From Kitasatospora indigofera (lineage in GTDB: Bacteria; Actinomycetota; Actinomycetes; Streptomycetales; Streptomycetaceae), in assembly GCF_014655955.1 (NCBI RefSeq), contig NZ_BNBO01000016.1, positions 79,160 through 143,159 on the forward strand: a stretch of DNA of 64,000 nt, given 5' to 3'. This document shows positions 8,498 to 16,423 of the stretch, piece by piece; position 1 is the stretch's first letter, and every line of letters starts with the position of its first letter. Position numbers and translations under genes: made by a program. The notes beneath the pieces are model-generated. The model saw only the letters and a list, made by a program, of their open reading frames with translations. It was not told the origin of the DNA and did no database searches.

Positions 8498-9297
8498 GTG
8501 AGGCTCGTTTCAGGGGTGTCGGTGCGTCGGGCGACCAGGTGCAACCGGTCGGAGTCGGCCGTGCCGGCCGGCCGGGCGCCTTCGGTCCAGGGCGGTTCGG
8601 TGCGCGGGCCGGGGCGGTCGTAGAGGGCGAGCACCTCGAAGCCGTGGGCGGCGAGGAGGCGGCGCAGCTCCTGCGGGAACAACAGCCGCCACGCGGAGTT
8701 CTGCTCGGTGGGCGGGGAGCCGTCGTCGCTGGTCCAGACGCGGGTCCGGCGCAGGAGCTGGGCGCCGTGGTCGATCCACAGCGTGGTGCGGGAGGTGCGG
8801 GTGACGCCGTCGTGGGTGACGGTGTCGGTGCGCGGGGCGTCCAGCAGGTCGTGGCGGCCGAGGAAGTAGGCGCCGTTGCGCATCTCGGCGACCAGCAGGC
8901 CGCCGGGGGCGAGGTGCCGGCGGCAGGAGCCGAGGAAGGCGTCGAGGTCGTCGTTGGTGTGGCAGTGGAGCAGGGCGCTGTCCAGGCAGAGCGCGGCGTC
9001 GAAGGTGCGGCCGAGGTCGAAGCCGCGCATGTCGGCGTGCAGGTAGGCGGGCCCGGGATGCCGGCTGCGGGCGTGCGCCAGCATCGCGGCGGAGGTGTCG
9101 ATGCCGACGACCCGCCGGCCGGCGGCGTGCAGCCAGGCGGCGTCCCGGCCGGTGCCGCAGCCGATGTCGAGCACGCGCCGCCCGGCGGCGTACCGGCCGA
9201 GGACGGACTCGGTCCAGCGGGCGGCGAGGTGTCCGGGGTCGGGGAAGCGCAGCTCGTACAGCTCGGGGTGGTCGGTGAGCAGGTTCCGGCCGGTCAT
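8494..9297 (-). CDS. Class I SAM-dependent methyltransferase, probable tailoring enzyme of the metallophore operon
   Basis: The 267-residue protein is a Rossmann-fold methyltransferase (Methyltransf_11/25 type). Motif I is VLDIGCGTGRDAAWL at about residues 41-55, the acidic end of strand 2 is VVGIDTS, and motif post-II is HADMRGF. It has no signal or membrane segment and should act in the cytoplasm. It lies between the exporter and importer genes of the operon, overlapping both by 4 nt, which suggests it modifies the exported small molecule, but N-, O- or C-methylation cannot be told apart. Confidence 0.85.
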   Translation of the reverse strand: MTGRNLLTDHPELYELRFPDPGHLAARWTESVLGRYAAGRRVLDIGCGTGRDAAWLHAAGRRVVGIDTSAAMLAHARSRHPGPAYLHADMRGFDLGRTFDAALCLDSALLHCHTNDDLDAFLGSCRRHLAPGGLLVAEMRNGAYFLGRHDLLDAPRTDTVTHDGVTRTSRTTLWIDHGAQLLRRTRVWTSDDGSPPTEQNSAWRLLFPQELRRLLAAHGFEVLALYDRPGPRTEPPWTEGARPAGTADSDRLHLVARRTDTPETSLT

Positions 9298-10511
9298 CGG
9301 GCCTCGGCCCTTCGCCGGGCGGGCCCGAGGGCGGCGGGCCCGGGCAGCAGCCTTCGCCGGCGGACGGCGGTGACGGCCGCCGCCGAGCCCAGGCCGATCG
9401 CGCAGCACAGGGCCCACGGCGCCCGGTCGGAGGCGTCCATGGCCGCGCCGACGGCCGCGTTGCCGGCCGCGGCGGCGAGGCCGGAGATCAGGTAGAACAG
9501 CCCGAAGTACGTGCCGGTGAGCCGTTCGCGGCCGAACGCCGGGATCAGCTCCAGGACGAAGGGCTGGGCCGCCATCACGCCCAGGTTCAGCAGCAGGACG
9601 GCCAGCAGCAGCGGGGCCGGGCCGGGCAGCAGCAGCGGCGGCAGGAAGGCCAGGCCCATCACGGCCAGCCCGCCGGCGATCCAGCGGGCCCGGTCGCCGC
9701 GCGGCTCCAGCAGCCTGGTGATGCGCAGTTGCAGGGCGAGGCTGGCGGCGGTGCCGGTGAGGAGGAGCAGGCTCACCGAGCCGTCCAGGCCGGTGGCGCG
9801 GCGGGCGGCGGCGGGCAGCAGCAGGTAGAGCTGGGTCTCCAGGGCGTACAGGCCCACCATGGCGAGGGCGAAGGCCAGGAACCGCCGGTCGGCGAGCACC
9901 TCGCGCCAGTCGCCCAGCACCCGGGTGGTCGGTGCCGGCGCCGGGCGGGCCGGCAGGGCGACCGCCTGGGCCACGGTCAGCAGCGCGAAGATGCCCGCCG
10001 CGGTGAGCGCGGCCAGCCGGAAGTCGGCCAGCAGCAGCAGGGTGCCGAGCACCGGTCCGAGCAGTGCGCCGGCGGCGGCGAACACGTTGAACAGCGCGAA
10101 CGCCTCAGCCCGCCGCTCGCCGGACTCCTGTGCGAGGTAGGTCCGGACGGCCGGGTTGAACAGCGCCCCGGCGAGCCCGCTGAGCACCGAGGCGGCCAGC
10201 AGGACGGATATGCCGTCGCCGAGGGCGAACAGCGCGAAGCCGGCGGTCCGCAGCCCGCAGCCGGCGATGATCACGCCGCGGGGGCCGAGCCGGTCGGCCG
10301 CCGAGCCGCCGAGGAGGAACAGCCCCTGCTGGCTGAGGTTGCGGACCCCGAGCACCAGGCCGACGGCCACCGCCGGGAGGCCGAGGTCCTGCCCGAGGTG
10401 GCCGGCCAGGTAGGGGATCAGCAGGTAGAAGCCGGTGTTGACGCCGAGCTGGTTGACCAGCAGCAGCCGTACCGGCAGCGGGAAGGAGCGCACCGCGCGC
10501 AGGGTCCTCAT
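9294..10511 (-). CDS. MFS transporter, probable exporter of the operon product
   Basis: The 405-residue protein has about twelve hydrophobic helices. The loop after helix 2 contains GGSAADRLGPRGVI, a clear version of the MFS motif A (GxxxDRxGxR), and a related EPRGDRARW occurs after helix 8. The family includes drug and siderophore exporters. Sitting between the biosynthetic genes and the ABC importer, with ATGA overlaps on both sides, it is the natural exporter of the metallophore; the staphylopine system uses an MFS exporter (CntE) the same way. Confidence 0.85.
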   Translation of the reverse strand: MRTLRAVRSFPLPVRLLLVNQLGVNTGFYLLIPYLAGHLGQDLGLPAVAVGLVLGVRNLSQQGLFLLGGSAADRLGPRGVIIAGCGLRTAGFALFALGDGISVLLAASVLSGLAGALFNPAVRTYLAQESGERRAEAFALFNVFAAAGALLGPVLGTLLLLADFRLAALTAAGIFALLTVAQAVALPARPAPAPTTRVLGDWREVLADRRFLAFALAMVGLYALETQLYLLLPAAARRATGLDGSVSLLLLTGTAASLALQLRITRLLEPRGDRARWIAGGLAVMGLAFLPPLLLPGPAPLLLAVLLLNLGVMAAQPFVLELIPAFGRERLTGTYFGLFYLISGLAAAAGNAAVGAAMDASDRAPWALCCAIGLGSAAAVTAVRRRRLLPGPAALGPARRRAEAR

Positions 10512-11557
10512 GCCGGTGCCCCCGCGGGGGTGACGCCCAGCCCCGGACGGGAGGTGGTCCGGACCCGGCCGTCGGTGCCGCCGATGCCCTGCCACGGGTC
10601 GTGGGCGAGCAGCAGATGCCCGTCCAGGTCGACCCAGCGGGCGTGGTCGACCAGGTGCACGGCGGGTGCGATGCCCAGCGAACTGGCCGTCAGGCAGCCC
10701 AGCATCACCTCGGTGCCGCTGCCGCGCAGCGCCTCGCAGATCCGCAGTGCGGCGCCGGCCCCGCCGCACTTGGCGAGCTTGATGTTGACGCCGTGCACGT
10801 GACCGGCCAGCCGGACCGCGTCCTCGAAGCCGACCGCGTCCTCGTCGGCGATCACCGGCAGCGGTGACCGTCCGGCGATCGCCGCCAGCAGGTCGGGGCG
10901 GCCCGGGGCGACGGGCTGTTCCACGGCCTCCACCCCGAGGTCGGCGAACTCGCGGAGCAGGGCGGGGGTCTCCTCGGGTGTCCAGGCGCCGTTGGGGTCG
11001 AGCAGCAGGCGTGCACCGGGTGCGGCGGCGCGTACGGCCCCGACCCGGGCGAGGTCCTCGCGGCGGTCGGCCGACCCGGCCTTGACCTTGAGGAGGGCGA
11101 ACCCGTCGGCGGCGAGCCGGGCGGCCGTGGCGGCCGCCCGGCGGGGGTCGGTGATGCCGATCGTGCGGGCGGTGGCGGCGGCCGGCGGCGTAAGCGCGCC
11201 GAGCATCCGGTGCACCGGCGTCCCGCTCCGCAGGCCCGCCAGGTCCAGCAGGGCGGACTCCGCGGCCGCCCGCACGCCGGGCGCCAGGACGGCGAACTCG
11301 GCAGCGCCGCGGCGCAGTCCGGCGAGGGCGGGTTCGGGGCCGGGGTACCGGGCGAGCGACGGGCCGAGACGGGCGAGCTGACGGTGGATGAGGTCGGCCG
11401 GCAGTTCGAGGTAGGTGCTGGCGACCACTTCGCCGTGGCCGGCCAGCCCCTCGTGCCGGACGGTGACCTGTACGGCGTCCCGGGCGGCCAGCACCGAGCG
11501 GGAGATCCGCAGCGGCTCGGCCAGCCGCAGCCGGACGGTGTGTGCTTCGAGCTTCAC
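10508..11557 (-). CDS. Enolase-superfamily enzyme, dipeptide epimerase/muconate-cycloisomerase-like
   Basis: This 349-residue protein shows the enolase-superfamily barrel signature: catalytic lysines K157 and K159 (LLKVKAG), metal ligands D187 (LDPNG), E213 (EQPV) and D238 (ADED), and the second-face lysine K260 (NIKLAK). The pattern fits L-Ala-D/L-Glu epimerases and other dipeptide epimerases, which invert an alpha-carbon of a small peptide using Mg2+. In this operon it could epimerise the product of the ATP-grasp ligase or of the PLP enzyme. The GTG start overlaps the stop of the PLP enzyme by 4 nt. Cycloisomerase or dehydratase chemistry is not excluded. Confidence 0.85.
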   Translation of the reverse strand: MKLEAHTVRLRLAEPLRISRSVLAARDAVQVTVRHEGLAGHGEVVASTYLELPADLIHRQLARLGPSLARYPGPEPALAGLRRGAAEFAVLAPGVRAAAESALLDLAGLRSGTPVHRMLGALTPPAAATARTIGITDPRRAAATAARLAADGFALLKVKAGSADRREDLARVGAVRAAAPGARLLLDPNGAWTPEETPALLREFADLGVEAVEQPVAPGRPDLLAAIAGRSPLPVIADEDAVGFEDAVRLAGHVHGVNIKLAKCGGAGAALRICEALRGSGTEVMLGCLTASSLGIAPAVHLVDHARWVDLDGHLLLAHDPWQGIGGTDGRVRTTSRPGLGVTPAGAPA

Positions 11558-12633
11558 GGCCGTGCCTCCAGGGGGTCGGTCACGGTGCGGCAGCGGGCCC
11601 AGCCGCCGACCTCGACGGCGCCCGGGTGGGGGATCTCGACGGGACGGGTGGCGGCGTGGGCGGCGACCAGCCCGTGGGCGGCGCAGAAGGCGTCGTCGTA
11701 GATCGTGCCGAGGTAGCGGTGCGGGCCGTCGGGGAACACCGTGGCCACCACCGCGCCGGGCCGCGCCCGGGCGGCCCAGGCGGCGACCAGGGCCACCGCG
11801 CCGGTGCTCCAACCACCGCTGACGAAACCGCCCTTGGCGAGCCGGCGGCAGGCGTCGACCGCCTCGGCCGGGCCCACCCAGTGCACCTCGTCGAAGGCGT
11901 GGTGGGCGACGTTGCGCGGGTGGATGCTGCTGCCGAGGCCGCGCATCAGCCGGGCGCGGGCGGGCTGCCCGAAGATCGCCGAACCGACCGAGTCGACGCC
12001 GATCACCCGCAGTGCGGGCCAGCGCCGGCGCAGCGGCCCGGCCAGCCCGGCGCTGTGGCCGCCGGTGCCGACACTGCACACCAGGACGTCCAGGTGGTCG
12101 AGCTCGGTGATCAGCTCCTGGGCCATCGCGTGGTAACCGGCGGCGTTGTCGGGGTTGTTGTACTGGTCGGGCCAGTACGCGCCCGGCAGCCGGTCGAGCA
12201 CCTCGCGCAGGCGCGCCAGCCGGGCCGCCTGCCAGCCGCCCTCCGTCGCGGGGCGGCCGACGAGCTCCAGCTCGGCTCCGTACGCCCGGAGCAACTGTCG
12301 CATGGACGGCTCCAGTTCGGCGTCCCCGATCAGGACGACCGGGTGGCCGAGCGCCTGCCCGGCGAAGGCCAGGCCCACCCCGAGGGTGCCCGAGGTGGAC
12401 TCCACCACGGTGGCGCCGGGCCGCAGTTCACCCCTGGCGTGGGCGCCGCGCAGCATCGCCACGGCGGAGCGGGCCTTCATCCCGCCCGCGCCGAGGCATT
12501 CGAGCTTCGCCCAGAAGCCCGGGTGCGGGTGGGGGAGCGGGGTGCGGATCCGCGCCAGCGGGGTGCGGCCGAGCAGCGGCAGCAGGTCGGGGTTGGCCGG
12601 GTGGACGGCGGGCAGCAGCACGGGCGCGGTCAT
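11554..12633 (-). CDS. PLP-dependent beta-replacement enzyme, cysteine synthase/SbnA-like
   Basis: The 359-residue protein belongs to fold-type II PLP enzymes. The Schiff-base lysine is K53 in GGMKARSA, the substrate loop is STSGTLG (about 79-85), and the phosphate-binding loop is GTGGHSAG. The segment PDQYNNPDN is typical of cysteine synthases and of SbnA, which makes a diaminopropionate precursor for staphyloferrin B. Replacement of a serine- or O-phosphoserine-derived beta group by an amine would build an amine-linked amino acid suitable for metal chelation. It is coupled by 4-nt overlaps to its neighbours. The exact nucleophile and donor are unknown. Confidence 0.85.
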   Translation of the reverse strand: MTAPVLLPAVHPANPDLLPLLGRTPLARIRTPLPHPHPGFWAKLECLGAGGMKARSAVAMLRGAHARGELRPGATVVESTSGTLGVGLAFAGQALGHPVVLIGDAELEPSMRQLLRAYGAELELVGRPATEGGWQAARLARLREVLDRLPGAYWPDQYNNPDNAAGYHAMAQELITELDHLDVLVCSVGTGGHSAGLAGPLRRRWPALRVIGVDSVGSAIFGQPARARLMRGLGSSIHPRNVAHHAFDEVHWVGPAEAVDACRRLAKGGFVSGGWSTGAVALVAAWAARARPGAVVATVFPDGPHRYLGTIYDDAFCAAHGLVAAHAATRPVEIPHPGAVEVGGWARCRTVTDPLEARP

Positions 12634-13541
12634 CGCGCACCACCGTGCTGCCGGGCGCCGCCGAGGTCACCGCGCCGGTGGGCGACGCCCGGGTCACCCT
12701 GTCCGCGGGCGGCGCCCGGGTCACCCTGTCCGTGGGCGGCGCCGGGGCCGCCGTACCGGTGGACGACGCCCGGGCCGCCGTCCAGCCAGAAGAACGGGTA
12801 CGGCTCGGCGCTGACCGCACTGACGCCGGCGCCGAGGAACTGCGGCAGGACGGCGCTGCCGGTCTGCGCGAACATCACCAGCGGCTTGCCCGTCTCACGG
12901 GCGTGCGCGAGCAGGGGTTCGAAGCTGCCGTTGCCGAGCGTCATGCCGGACACCAACAGGGCGTCACAGCGGTCGAGTTGCGTGAGCGCGTCGGTACGGA
13001 CGGGCTCACCCCACTCGGTGCTGCCGCCCTTGAGGTCGCACGGCAGGTAGCCGACGCCGCGCTCCCGCAGCCGCTCCAGCAGGGAGTTGACCACTCCGAC
13101 CACCAGCACGCGGTGCACCGGGCCCGGTGGCAGCAGGTCCACCACGGCCCGGGCCCGGGCACGGGACTTGTCCAGCGAGCTCCCGGCGGGCAGGCGGTGC
13201 GCGCGGGCGCCGTTGGCGGCGGTGTGGGGGCGGGCGTGCATGAGGAAGGCGTCGAGGGCGGCGATCCGCACCGGGCGCAGCGGGTGGTCCAGCAGGTCGT
13301 GGACGGTCGCGCCGACGCAGTCGTCCAGGGCGGCGGCGGGCAGTTCGCCCGGTTCGACGGCGCAGGACCCGACGGCCCCTGCCAGGCGCAGGCTGAGCAC
13401 CTCGTTCCGGTAGCCGCGGGCCCGGCCGGGGTGCCGGACGGCCTGGGTGGTGGTGAAGGCGACGGCGATGCGGTGCTCGGCCGGGTCGGGGCCGTAGCCG
13501 CCGGAGCGGGCGCGCCGGACCAGCGCGTCGAGGGTCAGCAC
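12630..13541 (-). CDS. DUF364 family protein with a repetitive C-terminal tail
   Basis: The 303-residue protein matches the DUF364 (putative heavy-metal chelation) family, a Rossmann-like fold. The diagnostic stretch runs from VHRVLVVGVVNSLLERL through CDALLVSGMTLGNGSFEPLL. An N-terminal domain of about 130 residues precedes it, as in family members with a DUF4213 half. The last 50 residues are built from degenerate nine-residue repeats (GDPGAARGQ-like), encoded by a 27-bp DNA repeat, and look disordered. The GTG start lies 7 nt inside the ATP-grasp gene. DUF364 proteins are linked by structure and context to metal handling, which fits the Zur box, but no reaction is known. Confidence 0.75.
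   Translation of the reverse strand: MLTLDALVRRARSGGYGPDPAEHRIAVAFTTTQAVRHPGRARGYRNEVLSLRLAGAVGSCAVEPGELPAAALDDCVGATVHDLLDHPLRPVRIAALDAFLMHARPHTAANGARAHRLPAGSSLDKSRARARAVVDLLPPGPVHRVLVVGVVNSLLERLRERGVGYLPCDLKGGSTEWGEPVRTDALTQLDRCDALLVSGMTLGNGSFEPLLAHARETGKPLVMFAQTGSAVLPQFLGAGVSAVSAEPYPFFWLDGGPGVVHRYGGPGAAHGQGDPGAARGQGDPGVAHRRGDLGGARQHGGAR
12643..12790. repeat. 27-bp degenerate tandem repeat inside the DUF364 gene
   Basis: About four to five copies of a 27-bp unit of the form GGGTCACCCTGTCCGCGGGC plus GGCGCCC occur here; the two central copies differ at very few positions. The period is a multiple of three, so copy changes keep the frame and only alter the tail length of the protein. Confidence 0.7.
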
Positions 13542-14809
13542 GGCTGGTCCGCCCGCTCGTCGTGGAAGCGGGGGGTGAGACGGGCGAGCAGCCGCTCGGC
13601 CGCCCGGCGGGCGCCGTCGCCGTCGGTGTCGGTGGTCATCACATGGCCGAGGTACTCGTTGTTGCTGACCGCCCGCCGCACCTCCCGGCCGGGCCCGGCG
13701 AGGGTGAGCTCCACGACGGACGGATCGGTGCGGACGGTGTCCGAGCCGTCGATCCGGGCGAGCCGGCCGTCCCGTTCGGGCAGCAGGAAGGCGATGGCGG
13801 CGCTGGCGGCACCGGTGGGGGCGGCGGTGAGGTCCGGGCGCCGCCCGAGGGCGACGTCCACGCAGGCGGCGGCGAGGTCGGTGCCGGTGACCCGGCGCAC
13901 CAGCTCGGTGATCCGGTTGCCGGCCGGGCGGGGGTTGACCTCGACCACCCGGGGGCCGGCCGGGGTCAGCATGATCTCGGTGTGCGCCACCACCTGGTCC
14001 AGGCCGAGTGCCCGGACGGCCCGGACGGCGGTGTCGGCGGCCGCCCGGTAGTCGCTCCGTCCGAGGGCGGCCGGGAACATGTGGCCGGTCTCGACGAAGG
14101 CCGGGGCGCCCCCGACGGACTTGTCCGTGACACCCACCACGTGCGTGCCGCCGTCGTAGGAGACGGTCTCGACGCTGACCTCCTCCCCGGTCAGCAGTTC
14201 CTCCAACAGCACGACGGACCGGCGTTGTTGGCCGCGGGCGTTGACCGGGAAGGCCGCCAGCGCCCGGAACGCCTCGGCGAGCTCCGACGCGTCCGTGACC
14301 TGGCGGACCAGCATCCCCGCGCACAGGTCGACCGGCTTGACCACCAGCGGGTAGCCGAGCGCGACGGCCGCCGCGGTGGCCTCGGCCAGGTCGCCGCAGA
14401 GCGCGAAGCGCGGCCCGGGCACGTCCGCCACGGCGAGCTTGCGGCGGGTCAGGTCCTTGCGGCAGGCGGCGGTGACGGCCGAGGCCGACGGGCCCGGCAG
14501 GCCGAGTCGCGCGGCCACCAGGGCGACGGTCGGCAGGTAGTAGTCGCAGGAGGAGACCACGCCGTCGAAGCCGAGCACCCGGTGCAGCCGCTCGACGTAC
14601 GGGAGCAGCGTGCCGGGGTCGTTGGTCTCGGCGGTGAGGACGTTGTCGGCCGCCAGCAGCGGGTGCGGCCCGTCGGGGGGAGCGGAGCGGAGGTAGTGGT
14701 GCAGGTCGCGGGTGAGGAAGGTGAAGCGGTGCCCGCCCTCCCCGATGGCCCTGGGCAGCAGCCCGCTCATCGAACCGACCCAGCTCTCGATCACCAACAG
14801 ATGTGCCAC
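13535..14809 (-). CDS. ATP-grasp ligase, first gene of the Zur-boxed operon
   Basis: The 424-residue protein is an ATP-grasp enzyme of the carbamoyl-phosphate-synthase/D-Ala-ligase type. The ATP-binding lysine is K158 (PLVVKPVDL), the adenine-contact segment is VVLLEELLTGEEVSVE, and the Mg2+ motif is VVEVNPRPAGNR (E290, N292). The N-terminal third is the substrate-side lobe. Such enzymes activate a carboxylate as acyl-phosphate and join it to an amine, so it can form the amide bond of a small non-NRPS peptide. The GTG start is chosen because GAGGGAGA stands 4 nt before it; an upstream TTG/GTG extension reads through promoter-like DNA. It starts 45 nt after the -10 element. Confidence 0.85.
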   Translation of the reverse strand: MAHLLVIESWVGSMSGLLPRAIGEGGHRFTFLTRDLHHYLRSAPPDGPHPLLAADNVLTAETNDPGTLLPYVERLHRVLGFDGVVSSCDYYLPTVALVAARLGLPGPSASAVTAACRKDLTRRKLAVADVPGPRFALCGDLAEATAAAVALGYPLVVKPVDLCAGMLVRQVTDASELAEAFRALAAFPVNARGQQRRSVVLLEELLTGEEVSVETVSYDGGTHVVGVTDKSVGGAPAFVETGHMFPAALGRSDYRAAADTAVRAVRALGLDQVVAHTEIMLTPAGPRVVEVNPRPAGNRITELVRRVTGTDLAAACVDVALGRRPDLTAAPTGAASAAIAFLLPERDGRLARIDGSDTVRTDPSVVELTLAGPGREVRRAVSNNEYLGHVMTTDTDGDGARRAAERLLARLTPRFHDERADQPC

Positions 14810-14853
14810 GTGGTCTCCCTCTCGGTCCGCCGGTCCGGCCGGCATCGAGAGCG

Positions 14854-14882
14854 ACACTAACGACAAGCGTTTTCATTTGCAA
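14854..14882 (-). promoter_or_regulatory. Promoter of the ten-gene metallophore operon
   Basis: On the minus strand TTGCAA (14882-14877) and TAGTGT (14859-14854) are separated by 17 nt, a good fit to a vegetative promoter. It lies 45 nt upstream of the ATP-grasp start and inside the only AT-rich patch of the area. A weak Zur-like site sits in its spacer and a strong one just upstream of it. Confidence 0.65.
14861..14875. promoter_or_regulatory. Second, weaker Zur-like site in the promoter spacer
   Basis: CGACAAGCGTTTTCA matches 10 of 15 positions of TGAAAATGATTTTCA, with a perfect right half. Its centre is 32 bp from the centre of the strong box, about three helical turns, and binding there would cover the -35/-10 spacer. 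Confidence 0.45.
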
Positions 14883-14892
14883 TAGGCGCTGA

Positions 14893-14907
14893 TGAAACTG
14901 ATTTTCA
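14893..14907. promoter_or_regulatory. Zur box (zinc-uptake repressor operator)
   Basis: TGAAACTGATTTTCA matches 14 of 15 positions of the Streptomyces Zur box TGAAAATGATTTTCA and has the 7-1-7 inverted-repeat form. It lies 10 bp upstream of the -35 hexamer. The presence of a Zur box predicts induction under zinc starvation. Confidence 0.75.
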
Positions 14908-15066
14908 GACAGGCTCGGCCGCCGGCCCGTCGGCCAGGCGGGCCGTCAAGACCTGATCAGTCGTCAATACAGCTGCTGGCACGGCCTTTCCCCACCAGGG
15001 CGCCCCTCCGGCGGCCGGGCCGACGGAGCTGCCCGGGCCTATGGCGGCCTGCGTCCCCAGAGCCGG

Positions 15067-15094
15067 GCGGCGCCGGCCCGGGAGCCGGCGCCGC
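15067..15094 (-). terminator. Terminator hairpin of the M14 peptidase gene
   Basis: An 11-bp perfect stem (GCGGCGCCGGC and complement) with a 6-nt loop begins about 50 nt after the peptidase stop. Confidence 0.6.
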
Positions 15095-15142
15095 TGCTGG
15101 AGGCTCGGCCCGGTGCCGGTCCGGACCTCGGCAACCCGCCGC

Positions 15143-16420
15143 TCAGACCGCGAAGTTGCAGAGCGCCATCAGTGCGGCGTGCACCTCCCGTTCGATCTTG
15201 GCGTAGTGCCCGGGCGGGCTGTCGTAGTCGGGGTGGAACCCGGACTCCTCCTCGTGCCCGGTCTCGATGGTGAAGGCGAAGACCGGGGCCCTGGCCGGGT
15301 CGTCGAACTGCCGGCGGAACGCGTAGTCGTCGGTGGTCCCGGTGACCGGTCCGCCGAACGGGTGGTAGAGCGAGGCGCTCTGGCCGACGTCGTAGGTGGA
15401 GTGGGCGCGCTGGGGGCTCGCCGTGCTGACGGCCGGGTCCGCCCCGGCGCTGCGCAGGATGGCGTCGCGCATCTCACCGGCGATGGTGCCCAGCGTCTTG
15501 CGCACGAAGTGCGGCGGGGAGTCGGTGACGAACTCCCGGTAGTCCGGGCGGTCCGGCGGCAGGCCCGGACTGCCCGGGCGCAGGCCGTCCCGCCGGCCCG
15601 TCCAGGCGGGGGAGGAGAAGGTCATGGACGGGTCGTCGCCGTTGTCCTCGATGCCCCAGCAGAGCAGGACCTTGCGGCCGAACTGGTGGACGTCGACGAA
15701 GTACCTGGCCCTGGCCTCGTCGACGAGCCACTGCACATTGGCGGTCTCCGGCTCGGAGGCCGCGGACGGCCCCCGGTAGGTCTCCCTCCGGCTGTCCGTG
15801 GAGGCGGGGCCGTTCTGGTAGAAGGACAGGTAGACCTGCATGTCGTAGTAGTCCTCGAACCCCCAGGCGATGTCGTGGTTGCGGTTGATGTCCACCCCGA
15901 CCCTGGCCGGGTCGGCGTGGGGCCGCCGGTTCTTGCGCCAGCCGGCGCCGATCGGGTCGGACGGCGGGTGCAGCTGGTCGAACAGCCGGCCGTCGGGGTT
16001 GATCAGCGGTGCGACGTAGAGGTCGACGCCGTCCAGGACCCGCTCCACCTCGTCGGCCGGGACGGTGAACGGAGGGTAGTTCACCGCCGGCCCGGCCGGG
16101 AGCGGCCGGCAGGACGTCGCGGGGAAGACGATGTCGGTGCCGGTGGTGCGGCTCACCAGGAGGTTCTGCGCGAAGTGGACCAGCGCGTCCGGCGGTGCGG
16201 ACTCGCGGGCGTGGACGCCACCGGTCAGCACCACGGCGGGCCGGCCGTCCTGCGGTGCGTTCGCGATGCGGAGGAAGTGGATCTTCCGGTTCTCGACGCT
16301 GCGGTTCGGGAACTCACCGAGCGTGCACAGGGCGGGGAAGGTGGCCGCGAGGTCGGCGAGCGCCGCCTCGATCTGGGCCGGTGTCCCCGGCACGGTGGGC
16401 GTGGCGTAGGGCGGGGGCAT
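15143..16420 (-). CDS. M14-family zinc carboxypeptidase, cytoplasmic
   Basis: The 425-residue protein carries the M14 metal site: HARE (first His and Glu), the substrate-binding DINRN motif, the third ligand in FVDVHQFG, and the catalytic Glu in TIETGHEEES. No signal peptide or membrane segment is seen, unlike the secreted M14 enzymes of Streptomyces, so the substrate should be intracellular or the protein leaves by another route. The ATG lies 3 nt after the stop of the 88-residue gene upstream, so the two are almost certainly coexpressed. Substrate is unknown. Confidence 0.85.
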   Translation of the reverse strand: MPPPYATPTVPGTPAQIEAALADLAATFPALCTLGEFPNRSVENRKIHFLRIANAPQDGRPAVVLTGGVHARESAPPDALVHFAQNLLVSRTTGTDIVFPATSCRPLPAGPAVNYPPFTVPADEVERVLDGVDLYVAPLINPDGRLFDQLHPPSDPIGAGWRKNRRPHADPARVGVDINRNHDIAWGFEDYYDMQVYLSFYQNGPASTDSRRETYRGPSAASEPETANVQWLVDEARARYFVDVHQFGRKVLLCWGIEDNGDDPSMTFSSPAWTGRRDGLRPGSPGLPPDRPDYREFVTDSPPHFVRKTLGTIAGEMRDAILRSAGADPAVSTASPQRAHSTYDVGQSASLYHPFGGPVTGTTDDYAFRRQFDDPARAPVFAFTIETGHEEESGFHPDYDSPPGHYAKIEREVHAALMALCNFAV

Positions 16421-16423
16421 CGT

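Larger units (their letters stand above)
14810..15142. other. Intergenic region between the metallophore operon and the M14 peptidase gene
   Basis: It is locally AT-rich at 14850-14910 and holds the Zur-controlled promoter there. The right part carries the terminator hairpin of the peptidase gene at 15067-15094. No gene is seen. Confidence 0.6.

Noticed and set aside
14893..14907. Reading the operator as a Fur or DtxR/IdeR iron box
   Set aside because: The 15-bp 7-1-7 form TGAAA-N5-TTTCA fits Zur far better than the 19-bp TTAGGTTAGGCTAACCTAA iron box used in actinomycetes.
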